Notes: generated by a model from the letters alone, not told the origin. Shown: positions 49,376 through 59,916, numbered from the stretch's first letter. The stretch is 64,000 bases of DNA from Methanosarcina barkeri 3 (GCF_000970305.1 NZ_CP009517.1:1984001-2048000), one strand, 5' to 3'. Translations and numbers: made by a program.

Positions 49376-51799
49376 TTATTTTGTATTTGTTGTCACTTTT
49401 ATGTAATCGGTTTTTGTTGTCGTACTGATGCCTGCAGCATTTGTTGATGTCAGTGTCACTGTATAACTTCCGGTTTTAGAATACTTATGTTTTGGATTCT
49501 GGATTGTCGACGATGTTCCGTCTCCAAAACTCCACTTCCATTTAGTTGGTGAACCTGTGCTTGCGTCAGTAAAGGCAACCGTTAATGGCGTTTTTCCTGA
49601 CGTTGGAGTTGCAGAGAATTCAGCAACCGGTTTTGCTGTCACTTTTATATATTCTGTTTTTGTTACCGTGTTACGTCCTGCAGCATTCTTTACTGTCAAA
49701 TTAACAGTATATGTTCCTGCTTTAGAATACTTATGAACCGGATTCTCAACAAATGACCTTGATCCGTCTCCAAATTCCCAGATCCAGCCAGAAGGTGTAC
49801 CTGTGCTTGTGTCAGTAAACTTAACGTTCAATGGAGCTTTTCCTGAAGTAACACTGCTGGTGAAGTTTGCAACCGGTTTTGCTATCACTTTTATATAGTC
49901 TGTCTCTGTTACCGTGTTACTGCCTTTAGCATTGGTAACTGTAAGTGTTACCGTATACTTTCCTGCTTTAGAATACTTATGCTTTGGATTCTGGATTGTG
50001 GAAGACGCTCCGTCTCCAAAATTCCATTTCCATTTAGTAGGCATGTTACTACTCTTGTCAGTAAAAGCAACTGTTAATGGTATTTTTCCTGAAGAAGGAG
50101 ATACTGAAAAAGCAGCTACTGGCTTTGCTGGAGATGAACCAGTGACTTTAATATACCCGGTTTTTACTTCAGAATCGCTTCCACCAGGTCCGGTTACCGT
50201 GAGGTTTACAGTGTACGTGCCGGCAGTACTGTAGGTATAGGAAGGATTCTGTTCGGTGCTATCTATAATGCCATCGTTATTAAAGTCCCACGAATAAGAT
50301 GAGATATCGCCAGTTGACTGGTCTGTAAACTTGGCAGTAAGAGGAGCAGTACCAGAAGTCGGAGTAGCTGTGAAATTTGCAACAGGTGCTCCAGGCAGCG
50401 GTTCGCTTACAACAATGTAATCCGTCTTTACTTCAAAATCGTTTCCGTCTGCGTTAGAAACTGTAAGGTTGACAGTATAGTTACCAGCAGCAGTGTAAGT
50501 GTAAATTGGGTTCTGTTCAGTGCTGTCTACATTCCCATCGTTATCAAAATCCCATGAATAAGAAGAGACATTACCGGTTGAAGTATCAGTGAAGTTGACA
50601 GTAAGAGGAGCGTCTCCAGAAATCGGTGTTGCTGTAAAATCAGCAATTGGAGCGGAAGTACTTGGTGGTGCTTCAATTATTATATCATTTCCGTCAACTG
50701 TGATTTTACCCATAAGGGGTGCAGTGTCACTTCCGGAACCAATTGTGTAAGGAGTATCACCTATTCCGTTATTATCAGCATCTGCGCCTGTGTAGTCGTT
50801 ATAGTAGTTGCCTAGAGAGGAGGTGTAGGACTCGTTTTTGTAGCTGTACTTTACAGCGCTACTGATATACTGGACGGTACCAGCCGGCGAACCGTCATTG
50901 ATGTTGACGGCATTGTTAATAAAATTGTTGAGGTAGATCTTGTTGCCGGCACCAGGTATTCCATTTCCCTCCGTTCCGACATTTATTCCTTCAGAATTTG
51001 AATCAAAAGTGTTTTCAGTAATGATATTGTTTTTACTGTTTTTACTATCGCCAGATATTAGTATAGCTCCAAGGGTACAGTTTGAAAAAACATTGTCTTT
51101 TAATGTTAAGTAGTTGTTGCATTCCATTATTCTACATGCAGGAATTTCAGAAGTATTCGTAAAGGTGTTACCTGTAATATTACCACTAACGCGCATCATA
51201 TTCCAACTGACCTTATCCATCCGGTTTTCGGTAAAGGACAGCTTCTCAGCGGAAATACTGTTAGATATGTCATAGGCATATGGAGATATGAAAACATTAT
51301 TCGAAACATCAGCATTCTTCAGGTTACCTAGAGTTACACTACTCATTACACAGTTTTCAATTACAACATTGCTGTCACCGTAATCCGACCCGTAGACATT
51401 AAAACCATTAGAGAAACTAATATTTTCAACCCGAATGTCGGAAGCACTTTCATAATCGCCGTAATTAATAGATGTGGTTTTTCCAAGTACAGTTACCTTA
51501 TCTGCTCCTGAGCCTATTAGTGATACAGGTTTATCATTTATAGCCCAATTTCGGGTCATCTGATAAGTTCCAGGGTTGAAGTAGATGACATCTCCAGCCT
51601 GTGCTTCATTAAGGAGGATGGAGCGGACGTCATCACTAGGGTTGACCTCAATAGTTTGTGCCGATGCAGAGCCGATAAAGGCAAACAGCAGGATAAGGAA
51701 TATACTTAAAACAAGGCCATGTTTGGCAATATTTTGTATTCTGTTTTGTGCTTTATTTTGGGCTCTATTTTTTGTCATACTTTTTATAATTGTTTTCAT
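49376..51799 (-). CDS. Exported beta-helix/PKD repeat surface protein (paralogue B)
   Basis: 807 residues. Same layout as paralogue A: polar N-terminus, signal GLVLSIFLILLFAFIGSASA, beta-helix to about residue 375 (IEVNPSDDVRSILLNEAQAG and NVVIENCVMSSVTLGNLKNA) and five PKD domains from about 381 (WDFDNDGNVDSTEQNPIYTY, WNFGDGASS, WEFGDGSRS, WSFGDGTSS). The beta-helix differs from that of A but is nearly identical to that of paralogue C; the PKD part is shared with all. Ribosome site GGAGTAACAAT. Surface/adhesin role likely. Confidence 0.92.
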   Translation of the reverse strand: MKTIIKSMTKNRAQNKAQNRIQNIAKHGLVLSIFLILLFAFIGSASAQTIEVNPSDDVRSILLNEAQAGDVIYFNPGTYQMTRNWAINDKPVSLIGSGADKVTVLGKTTSINYGDYESASDIRVENISFSNGFNVYGSDYGDSNVVIENCVMSSVTLGNLKNADVSNNVFISPYAYDISNSISAEKLSFTENRMDKVSWNMMRVSGNITGNTFTNTSEIPACRIMECNNYLTLKDNVFSNCTLGAILISGDSKNSKNNIITENTFDSNSEGINVGTEGNGIPGAGNKIYLNNFINNAVNINDGSPAGTVQYISSAVKYSYKNESYTSSLGNYYNDYTGADADNNGIGDTPYTIGSGSDTAPLMGKITVDGNDIIIEAPPSTSAPIADFTATPISGDAPLTVNFTDTSTGNVSSYSWDFDNDGNVDSTEQNPIYTYTAAGNYTVNLTVSNADGNDFEVKTDYIVVSEPLPGAPVANFTATPTSGTAPLTAKFTDQSTGDISSYSWDFNNDGIIDSTEQNPSYTYSTAGTYTVNLTVTGPGGSDSEVKTGYIKVTGSSPAKPVAAFSVSPSSGKIPLTVAFTDKSSNMPTKWKWNFGDGASSTIQNPKHKYSKAGKYTVTLTVTNAKGSNTVTETDYIKVIAKPVANFTSSVTSGKAPLNVKFTDTSTGTPSGWIWEFGDGSRSFVENPVHKYSKAGTYTVNLTVKNAAGRNTVTKTEYIKVTAKPVAEFSATPTSGKTPLTVAFTDASTGSPTKWKWSFGDGTSSTIQNPKHKYSKTGSYTVTLTSTNAAGISTTTKTDYIKVTTNTK

Positions 51800-52382
51800 A
51801 TTGTTACTCCATTATTTTTCATGTTGTCAAATAAGAAGGTAGGAATATGTTTGCTGTCTCCAGATTTTTAGGTTCAATCTATTAAGTTGGTGAATCTCCA
51901 GACATTTACATGGCAGATGCATTAGCTATAGAAACAGGTCTATCCGTATCCAGTGTTGTTAATAAGTACTTCAGCAATTACAGGCAGCTATGACCTTATT
52001 TGTGACAATAATACCTGCTAATACCTGCAATTTATGGAGCTAACACCATTCCAGAGAGTCCTGTCGTTTCCAATACGGCTCAAACAAAAAACAAAAATTA
52101 AACATGTTCTTAAGAAAAAATACTTCAATACTCATCAAAATTTTTACTGAAAGACAAAACTGACTTACAAGTTATTTGAAAAACGTTTCACGTAAGAGCC
52201 ACATAACCCACATTCGGCAGAACATGTACACAGAAATAGAGATTACTTACCCATTTGCCCAAAATTATCCATTGAAGAATGGATAACTTTTGAAATGACT
52301 GATATTTTGAGAAATGGATAGTATTTTTGTGTGTATCTGCGGGAGGTGGGATATAAAGAAAAGTAAGTAGTTCCAGTTTTTT
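51800..52382. repeat. Duplicated 5' region of surface gene B
   Basis: Nearly identical to the regions upstream of paralogues A and C. Confidence 0.8.
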
Positions 52383-52506
52383 GAAGACCTCCTATGTTTT
52401 TATGGGGTTATCGATTGTCTGAGCGAAAGAGTCAAGCCGCATTTTTGGTTTCATGACTGCGGCAAAATCAGGTTTCAGACTTTTTGAAGTGCCAGGTCAA
52501 CTTGAC
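52383..52506 (+). ncRNA. Putative structured RNA element, copy 3 (most diverged of the PKD-linked copies)
   Basis: Hairpin 1 is kept. Hairpin 3 is now GCCGCA with TGCGGC, with a different loop, so the helix is maintained despite sequence change. Helix 2 is weaker: its 3' arm reads CCAGGTCAACTTGA. Confidence 0.45.
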
Positions 52507-53017
52507 TTTTAAGAGATTATTGGAACATATACGCAGGAAATTTATTGTTTCCTGAAATTTTACCCCGCAGATAACGTATTTGTAATCAGTTAATAGATTT
52601 GCACACAGCATAAATGGTATGGCGATTTTTTTAGCACGATCCAAACGTAATAACTATTGCAGTTTATAAATTTGTACATTAGCTGAATACAAATAACGAT
52701 TGTCAGATTGGGATAAACTTTCCTTCCTGAAGTCTAGGTTTTATCATGAATATCTGATGAAACTAATTATACGTGATAATCTAACTAATCGTTAAATATT
52801 TATATAAATATTAACTTATGACTAATTATTATTAGCTTTTCAGATAACAACTTGTTTTTACATTTATATAATTAAGACTGATTTTAAAATTGAGAAATTT
52901 TTAAATTTTTTCGTGTTTTTTGTTTCATTTGCTTCCTAGAATCCTCAGATTTGAGATTATTTTTTAATAAGGTATCGCCATTATCAAAAAAATCAACTTT
53001 AAATTACACGAAAAAAG
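52507..53017. other. Unique noncoding region, homologous in part to 60160-60240
   Basis: AT-rich, no gene. From about 52940 it resembles 60160-60235 (shared words GAGATT, TTTTTTAA, TATCAAAAA), which shows the ancestral site of the insertion that follows. Confidence 0.5.
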
Positions 53018-53200
53018 GCTCTTCGCTATTTCGAGTGGGTAACTTACAATGATTTCCTAAATGTCGAAGTAGTATATCCAAAATTAAAAATATTTCTGGT
53101 TGAAAATACATTTAAGCTTGATATTCTCTTATAGCTTAGCTACATTATAATTCAGCAATTAGTTTCAACCCACACAAAATAGCGAAAAACCCGAAAAAAG
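53009..53200. mobile_element. MITE-like insertion with 9-bp target duplication
   Basis: Insert 53018-53191 (174 bp) flanked by CGAAAAAAG at 53009-53017 and again at 53192-53200. Inverted ends: left TTCGCTATTTCGAGTGGGT (53022-53040), right ACCCACACAAAATAGCGAA (53168-53186), 17 of 19 complementary. No transposase. The homologous segment near 60223-60236 has a single CGAAAAAG and no insert, the empty site. Left end matches the dispersed elements at 13457 and 29976. Confidence 0.8.
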
Positions 53201-53845
53201 ATAAATTTTCCCATTTTGTCATATAATGCCTCCTCATTAGTCATCGGTTAAGGAATTTTCTTGCCTGAAAACTATCGATTTTGCACTTAATCCTGATCAA
53301 ACTTTAACCTTCTTCTATGAGATCGATGCCCTGTTCCATTTCAAAATCGGTTAAAATTTATACTGTTGCGGAAATGGAGGCAGTTTGCCACGAGTCCTCA
53401 CTTAACCGAAGATATAGAAATCATTTCATGAAACTCTACAATATAACCCAAATTTGACAGAATTCATTAATTGACAAAGTATTTTTCTACAAAAAACGTA
53501 TACTATTGACGCAGAATTTTTCGGAAAATGAAAATAGCAAAAAATCGAGAACAATGTATAGAAACATTAAATGTAGGGCAAAAACAGGAGCATGAAGCTC
53601 CTTTTTTCATTTTAATTTTTATTTTTCTGTCAAATTAGGGATATAAGAGTTCTATAAAGCCAAAAGTTTTGTAGTAAGCTATTGAAAACCGTAAAACGAA
53701 CGCTGGCTTTTTACTCTATTAAAATAAGGAAAAAGGGTTGTTTTGTCAGATTTGATAAATAATTTCCCCCACTGCCCATTCACTTTGATTTCTTTTATCG
53801 TTTTTCAATTAAGGATTTAATCGTTTTAGATTATATATTCAGTTT
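53201..53845. other. Noncoding region downstream of surface gene C
   Basis: AT-rich, no gene. Near 53726-53790 a diverged version of the 3' stem-loop segment seen behind the other PKD genes is recognisable, but its arms no longer pair well. Confidence 0.5.
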
Positions 53846-56515
53846 TTAGACTGCTGTCACTTTCATATAATTTGTTTTTGTTGTCGTACTGCTGCCTGCA
53901 GCATTTGTTGCCGTCAACGTGACAGTATAGTTTCCAGCTTTGGAATACTTATGCTTTGGATTCTGGAGTGTGGACGATGCACCGTCTCCAAAGTTCCATT
54001 TCCATTTACTTGGTGAACCTGTACTAGTGTCAGTAAAAGCAACCGTCAACGGGGACTTTCCTGAAGTAACACTGCTCGTGAAGTTTGCAACAGGTTTTGC
54101 TGTCACTTTTATATAATCGGTTTTTGTTACCGTGTTGCTGCCTACGGCGTTCTTTACTGTCAACTTAACAGTGTATGTTCCTGCTTTACTGTACTTATGA
54201 GTCGGATGCTCGACAAATGACTTCGATCCGTCTCCAAACTCCCAGATCCATGCAGCAGGTGTTCCTGTGCTTGTATCAGTAAATTTAACGTTCAATGGTG
54301 CTTTTCCTGAAGTAACACTGCTGGTAAAGTTTGAAACAGGCTTTGCTGTCACTTTTATATATTCCGTTTTTGTTACCTTGTTACTGCCTGCAGCATTCTT
54401 TACTGTTAAGTTAACAGTATATGTTCCTGCTTTACTGTACTTATGAGTTGGATTCTCGACAAATGACTTTGATCCGTCTCCAAACTCCCAGATCCAGCCA
54501 GAAGCCATACCTGTGCTTGTGTCAGTAAATTTAACGTTTAATGGCGCTTTTCCTGACGTAACACTGCTGGTGAAGTTTGCATCAGGTTTTGATATAACTT
54601 TTATATAATCGGTTTCTGTTATCGTATTACTACCCTTAGCATTGGCAACGGTGAGTGTTACCGTATACTTTCCTGCTTTGGAATACTTATGCTTTGGATT
54701 CTGGATTGTGGAAGACGCTCCGTCTCCAAAACTCCATTTCCATTTAGTAGGCATGTTACTACTCTTGTCGGTAAAAGCAACTGTTAATGGTGTTTTTCCT
54801 GAAGCAGAAGATGCTGAAAAAGCAGCTACTGGCTTTCCGGGAGATGAAACAGTGACTTTAATGTATCCGGTTTTTACTTCAGAATCGCTTCCATCAGCGT
54901 TGGAAACAGTAAGGTTGACAGTGTACGTGCCTGCCGTACCGTAAGTATACGAAGGACTCTGTTCGGTGCTATCTATAATGCCATCATTATCAAAGTCCCA
55001 TGAATACGATGAGATATTGCCAGTTGACTGGTCTGTAAACTTGACAGTAAGAGGAGCAGTACCGTTCGTCACATCAGCTAGAAATGCAGAAATTGGCGGT
55101 TCAGAAGGTGTTGAGTTTTCAGAAACAGTGATATAGTCAGTCTTTACAGTGCTGTTGATGCCAATGGCATTTGTGACTGTAAGGTTAACAGTGTAGTTGC
55201 CTGCGTCAATATAGGTATATACAGGGTTCTGTTCGGTGCTATCTATAATGCCATCGTTATTAAAGTCCCATGAATAAGAAGAGACATTACCAGTTGAAGT
55301 ATCAGTGAAGTTGACAGTAAGAGGAGCGTCTCCAGAAGTCGGTGTTGCTGTAAAATCGGCAATTGGAGAGGAAGTACTCGGTAGTGCTTCAATTATTATA
55401 TCATTTCCGTCAACTGTGATTTTACCCATAAGGGGTGCAGTGTCACTTCCGGAACCAATTGCATAAGGAGTATCACCTATTCCGTTATTATCAGCATCTG
55501 CACCTGTGTAGTCGTTATAGTAGTTGCCTAGAGAGGAGGTGTAGGACTCGTTTTTGTAGCTGTACTTTACAGCGTTACTGATATACTGGACGGAGCCGGC
55601 CGGCGAACCGTCATTGATGTTGACGGTGTTGTTAATGAAGTTGTTGAGGTAGATCTTGTTGCCGGCACCAGGTATTCCATTTCCCTCCGTTCCGACATTT
55701 ATTCCTTCAGAATTTGAATCAAAAGTATTTTCAGTAATGATATTGTTTTTACTGTTTTTACTATCGCCAGATATTAGTATAGCTCCAAGGGTACAGTTTG
55801 AAAAAACATTGTCTTTTAATGTTAAGTAATTGTTGCATTCACCTATCCAACATGTAGGAATTGAAGAAGTATTCGCAAAGGTGTTACCTGTAATATTACC
55901 ACTAACGCGCATCATATTCCAACCGACCTTATCCATCCGGTTTCCGATAAAGGTCAGCCTCTCAGCGGAAATACTGTTTTGTACATCATAGGCATATGGA
56001 GATATGAAAACATTATTCGAAACTTCAACATTCTTCAGGTTACCTAGCGATACACTACTCATGACACAATTTTCAATTACAACATTGCTGTCACCGTAAT
56101 CCGACCCGTAGATAGAAAAACCATTAGAGAAGCTAATATTTTCAACCCGAATGTCGGAAGCACTTTCATAATCGCCGTAATTAATAGATGTGGTTTTTCC
56201 AAGTACAGTTACCTTATCTGCTCCTGAGCCTATTAGTGATACAGGTTTATCATTTATAGCCCAATTTCGGGTCATCTGATAAGTTCCAGGGTTGAAGTAG
56301 ATGACATCTCCAGCCTGTGCTTCATTAAGGAGGATGGAGCGGACGTCATCACTAGGGTTGACCTCAATAGTTTGTGCCGATGCAGAGCCAACAAAGGCAA
56401 ACAGCAGGATAAGGAATATACTTAAAACAAGGCCATGTTTGGCAATATCTTGTACTCTGTTTTGTGCCTTATTTTGGGCCCTATTTTTTGTCATACTTTT
56501 TATAATTGTTGTCAT
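53846..56515 (-). CDS. Exported beta-helix/PKD repeat surface protein (paralogue C)
   Basis: 889 residues. Starts MTTIIKSMTKNRAQNKAQNR then signal GLVLSIFLILLFAFVGSASA, a beta-helix almost identical to that of paralogue B through residue 375, and six PKD domains from about 382 (one more than A or B: WDFNNDGIIDSTEQNPVYTY, WDFDNDGIIDSTEQ, WSFGDGASS, two WEFGDGSKS and a final WNFGDGASS). Blocks shared with A in one domain and with B in another indicate gene conversion. Surface role likely; no anchor seen. Ribosome site GGAGTAACAAA. Confidence 0.92.
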   Translation of the reverse strand: MTTIIKSMTKNRAQNKAQNRVQDIAKHGLVLSIFLILLFAFVGSASAQTIEVNPSDDVRSILLNEAQAGDVIYFNPGTYQMTRNWAINDKPVSLIGSGADKVTVLGKTTSINYGDYESASDIRVENISFSNGFSIYGSDYGDSNVVIENCVMSSVSLGNLKNVEVSNNVFISPYAYDVQNSISAERLTFIGNRMDKVGWNMMRVSGNITGNTFANTSSIPTCWIGECNNYLTLKDNVFSNCTLGAILISGDSKNSKNNIITENTFDSNSEGINVGTEGNGIPGAGNKIYLNNFINNTVNINDGSPAGSVQYISNAVKYSYKNESYTSSLGNYYNDYTGADADNNGIGDTPYAIGSGSDTAPLMGKITVDGNDIIIEALPSTSSPIADFTATPTSGDAPLTVNFTDTSTGNVSSYSWDFNNDGIIDSTEQNPVYTYIDAGNYTVNLTVTNAIGINSTVKTDYITVSENSTPSEPPISAFLADVTNGTAPLTVKFTDQSTGNISSYSWDFDNDGIIDSTEQSPSYTYGTAGTYTVNLTVSNADGSDSEVKTGYIKVTVSSPGKPVAAFSASSASGKTPLTVAFTDKSSNMPTKWKWSFGDGASSTIQNPKHKYSKAGKYTVTLTVANAKGSNTITETDYIKVISKPDANFTSSVTSGKAPLNVKFTDTSTGMASGWIWEFGDGSKSFVENPTHKYSKAGTYTVNLTVKNAAGSNKVTKTEYIKVTAKPVSNFTSSVTSGKAPLNVKFTDTSTGTPAAWIWEFGDGSKSFVEHPTHKYSKAGTYTVKLTVKNAVGSNTVTKTDYIKVTAKPVANFTSSVTSGKSPLTVAFTDTSTGSPSKWKWNFGDGASSTLQNPKHKYSKAGNYTVTLTATNAAGSSTTTKTNYMKVTAV

Positions 56516-57099
56516 ATTTTGTTACTCCATAATTTTTCATGTTGTCAAATAAGAAGGTAGGGATATGTTTGCTGTCTCCAGATTTTTAGGTTCAATCTAT
56601 TAAGTTGGTGAATCTCCAGACATTTACATGGCAGATGAATTAGCTATAGAAACAGGTCTATCCGTATCCAGTGTTGTTAATAAGTACTCCAGCAATTACA
56701 GACAGCTACGACCTAATTTATGACAATAACACCTGCTAATACCTGCAATTTATGGAACTAACACCATTCCAGAGATTCCTGTAATTTCCAACACGGCTCA
56801 AACAAAAACAAAAATTAAAAATATGTCCTCAAGCAAAAATACTTCAATACTCATCAAAATTTTATTGAAGATAAAACTGACTTACAAGTTATTTGAAAAA
56901 CGTTTCACGTAAGAGCCACATAACCCACATTCTGCCAGAACATATGCACAGAAGTAGAAACTACTTACCCATTTGCCCAAAATTATCCATTAAAGAATGG
57001 GCAGTTTTTTAAATAACTGATATTTTGAGAAAACGGATAGTATTTTTTGTGCATCTGCAGAAAGTAGAATTAAAGAAAAATAAGTTATTTCAGTTTTTT
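56516..57099. repeat. Duplicated 5' region of surface gene C
   Basis: Nearly identical to those of A and B; ribosome site GGAGTAACAAA. Confidence 0.8.
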
Positions 57100-57219
57100 G
57101 AAGACCTCCTATGTTTTTATGGGGTTAACGGTTGTCTGGGCGGGAGAATCAGGCCGCATTTCATATTTTGTGATGTGGTCAGATAGGCTTCGGACCTTTT
57201 GAAGTGCTCAGAGCAACCG
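57100..57219 (+). ncRNA. Putative structured RNA element, copy 4
   Basis: Helix 2 as in copy 2. Hairpin 3 is GCCGCAT with ATGTGGT: one strand matches copy 1 and the other copy 2, leaving G-U pairs if transcribed from the plus strand but C-A mismatches on the minus strand. Confidence 0.55.
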
Positions 57220-57708
57220 ATTTTATAGGTTATTTGAAATATATACTGAACAAAGTTACTATTTTCTGAACTTTCATTTGGTTGTGACACTTATACTCAG
57301 TTACAGACGTTAATATTAAGTTTAAACGCTACAGGGATCGGTTATAACTTCCCTGGCAGCGTTCGAACTTTTCAGGATTTAATTTAAATTTAAATATTGA
57401 CATGAAGGTGATATTGTATGAATTTTTACGTCTTTACTGACTACAAGTGCAACTCCTTATTGGAGTAATTTTTTTATTCTGAAAGTCCACGTTTATCTGA
57501 ACTATCTGATTAAATTAATTATATACAATTTAACTAAGTTTGTTTACTATTTCTACAAATAAAAATCTTCGGCTAATAATTATTATCTTCTTGGATAATG
57601 ACTTTCATATTTGTTTCAAAAAGAATGAAAGCCTGAATCAAAAGATCTTACTATATAAAATGATTATTTTTCTGATTATTTTTAAAAAAGTTAAGAAGGG
57701 TTTCCCCT
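57220..57708. repeat. Duplicated noncoding segment (copy of 43671-44157)
   Basis: Near-identical over about 490 bases to the sequence before the transcobalamin-like gene 3' end. It leads directly into that gene's truncated copy. Confidence 0.75.
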
Positions 57709-58047
57709 TCAGGAGGATTGTATCAGTTCAATAATGTGATCTGCTTCATTAATAATGTATTCCGCTTCTTCGGAAGAAAGATTGCACCTATTTTCCTGCC
57801 TTTAGACAATATTCTTAAAGCACTGGAGTTTAATGATGGCTATCTGGTCCCGATCATTTTCCAGTGAATAAACTACACTTTCAAGGCTTGCTGTAAGAAT
57901 ACATTTTGTTAGAGGAGGAGTGTCAAGGTTATCAATGTATCCCTGGAGATCCTCAATAGATGCTAATGCATCCTCAACTTCTACTCTTATATCAGCAACA
58001 TATGACGCATTTGATGTATCTACAATGACTTCGTTAGCTGTATATTT
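57709..58047 (-). pseudogene. Truncated copy of the transcobalamin-like gene
   Basis: C-terminal part only, about 110 codons, ending ELIQSS like the intact copy. It has a premature stop: CAA (Gln in NIVQRQEN of the intact gene) is TAA at 57802-57804. The DUF4430 domain is missing: the sequence jumps near 58047 to what corresponds to the leader of the intact gene, so an internal deletion of roughly 420 bases removed it. Confidence 0.88.
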
Positions 58048-58626
58048 TTCAGATTTTATTCATCTTCCAAACTACATTTGTGAAGAAAGGAAAAATATAT
58101 CAAAAATTTTATTTTTATACTCTTGTTTTCGTATATTTGTATATTCTAGTTTTATATCCATAAATTTTTGATTTATATAACAAATATGATTAAATATACG
58201 ATAATGTTACTTTCAATATCGATTATAGATTATTTACGAACCTAAATTCCGTTTAAACTAAATGATGAAATAAGAAACTGGAGACCTAATCTTATTCTTT
58301 TGAGTTACAGTTATCATCCAAAAAAAGCGGACTATATACTTTTGAAGATTATAGATAATAGCCTTCTTTAAATTTTATCTCCTCAAATTCCCTCATAAAT
58401 AACATTTACTTGCTATCGTTTTTGGAATAGCTCAAAATTATACAATTATTATTTTTGTTCGATAGTCAAAAAACAGAAGTGGGAGACCTTCAATAAAATC
58501 ACGAAGTTGGAAAGTTTAGGACATTTCAACATCATAGATTTGAAACAGTAGACTTTCCAGGGGAGGAGAAGGTATAGCTGGAATAGTTATTCTACGGATC
58601 ATTAAAGAAAAAAGAGGAATAGGATA
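58048..58626. other. Intergenic region
   Basis: AT-rich. The first 100 bases resemble the leader of the transcobalamin-like gene at 44914-45050. No gene. The ribosome site for the propeller gene (AGAGGAATAGGATA) lies at its end. Confidence 0.5.
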
Positions 58627-59907
58627 ATGAAAAATAAACATTTTTCAATGTTAGCATGCGTAATGGTAATGCTTGTGGCATTTTCATCGGTAGCAGCCGC
58701 AAGTAACTGGTCACAGTTCCAGAAAAATGAAAAACATACAGGTATAACAACCGATGACGGACCTGATGATGCCACTATTTCCATAAATGGGAACATCCCT
58801 GCCGGTAGTGGAATTGAGACTGTTCCTGTTATACTGGGTGACTATGTATATGTGGAAGGAGCAAGCAATCTCTACAAATATGAAAAATCTACACTTAATT
58901 ATGTAGCTGAGTGTAGCCCCGCTATAGTGACAGCAGGAGGAATCCAGAATGCTAACCCCGCTTCAGATGGCAACAATATCATTTATGTCGTGGACAGTGG
59001 CTTTGGTTCTAATCAACAAAAAATTACAGCTGTCTATGCCAACAACATGACTACGAAGTGGAGTACAAACTTTGCTCCGGCAGCACAGCAGTGTTCCTGT
59101 CCCGTCACATATTACAATGACAACGGCGTAGGAAAGCTTTTCGTAGGAACCGTCAACATGAGCGCGACCGACCCGGTTAACCTGAGCGATGATGGTACAT
59201 ATTTTGCTTTCTATGCAGATAATGGTACTGAGATTTGGAGTCGAGATAGCACAACGGGTGGTGGCTACTACTGGGCAGGCGCCGTAGTTGTGGGAGACTT
59301 TTTAGTATATCCTGACGATGCTGGGACATTGACATCTGTCTATATCTCCGATGGAACAAAAGTTGATGAGAAAGATCTGTCAAATAAACAGATACGATCA
59401 TCTGCTGCTTATAATACGGATGATCAGCTTATATATGTCGCTGGGAAAGACAAATATGCGCATGCCGTTGCAATTAATCCCAACACCGGTATGTTAGGCA
59501 CACACACAACAAGCTCCCAGATGGCATATAGTAGCACTTCAACGCCAGCATACAACGCGGCTGATGACAGGATTTATGTGGGGTGTGGCTCTATGGTTAA
59601 TGGTGGTTGTTTGTACTGTTTGAATGCTACCACTCTGACTACCATCTGGAGAGCGCCTCAGAATTCACTTATTGGTAATATCCAGTCCTCACCAGCAGTC
59701 GCCGATGACGGTATAAACAACCCGCTGATATTTGTTACAGGTAATGATGAAGATGGGCTTATATATCGCATAACAGATTCAGGTAGCAGCTATAGCATCA
59801 CATCCGTTGGACCACCAAATGCTACATATAGCCTTGCAGGCGTAGCAATATCCGACAATTATGCATACTTCGGAAATGACGATGGCTATCTTTACAAGGT
59901 TAATTAA
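58627..59907 (+). CDS. Exported PQQ-type beta-propeller protein
   Basis: 426 residues. Signal peptide 1-25 (MLACVMVMLVAFSSVAAAS), then a beta-propeller built from PQQ-like repeats: NWSQFQKNEKHTGITTDDGP (first blade start), YYWAGAVVVGDFLVYPDDAG, CGSMVNGGCLYCLNATTLTT and SLAGVAISDNYAYFGNDDGY. It is a stand-alone version of propeller 1 in the giant protein at 38737, with which it shares blade patterns such as SGAVVVGNYLVYP. No PKD domains or anchor. AGAGGAATAGGATA ribosome site. Ligand and role unknown; surface binding is likely. Confidence 0.9.
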   Translation: MKNKHFSMLACVMVMLVAFSSVAAASNWSQFQKNEKHTGITTDDGPDDATISINGNIPAGSGIETVPVILGDYVYVEGASNLYKYEKSTLNYVAECSPAIVTAGGIQNANPASDGNNIIYVVDSGFGSNQQKITAVYANNMTTKWSTNFAPAAQQCSCPVTYYNDNGVGKLFVGTVNMSATDPVNLSDDGTYFAFYADNGTEIWSRDSTTGGGYYWAGAVVVGDFLVYPDDAGTLTSVYISDGTKVDEKDLSNKQIRSSAAYNTDDQLIYVAGKDKYAHAVAINPNTGMLGTHTTSSQMAYSSTSTPAYNAADDRIYVGCGSMVNGGCLYCLNATTLTTIWRAPQNSLIGNIQSSPAVADDGINNPLIFVTGNDEDGLIYRITDSGSSYSITSVGPPNATYSLAGVAISDNYAYFGNDDGYLYKVN

Positions 59908-59916
59908 AAAGATATT

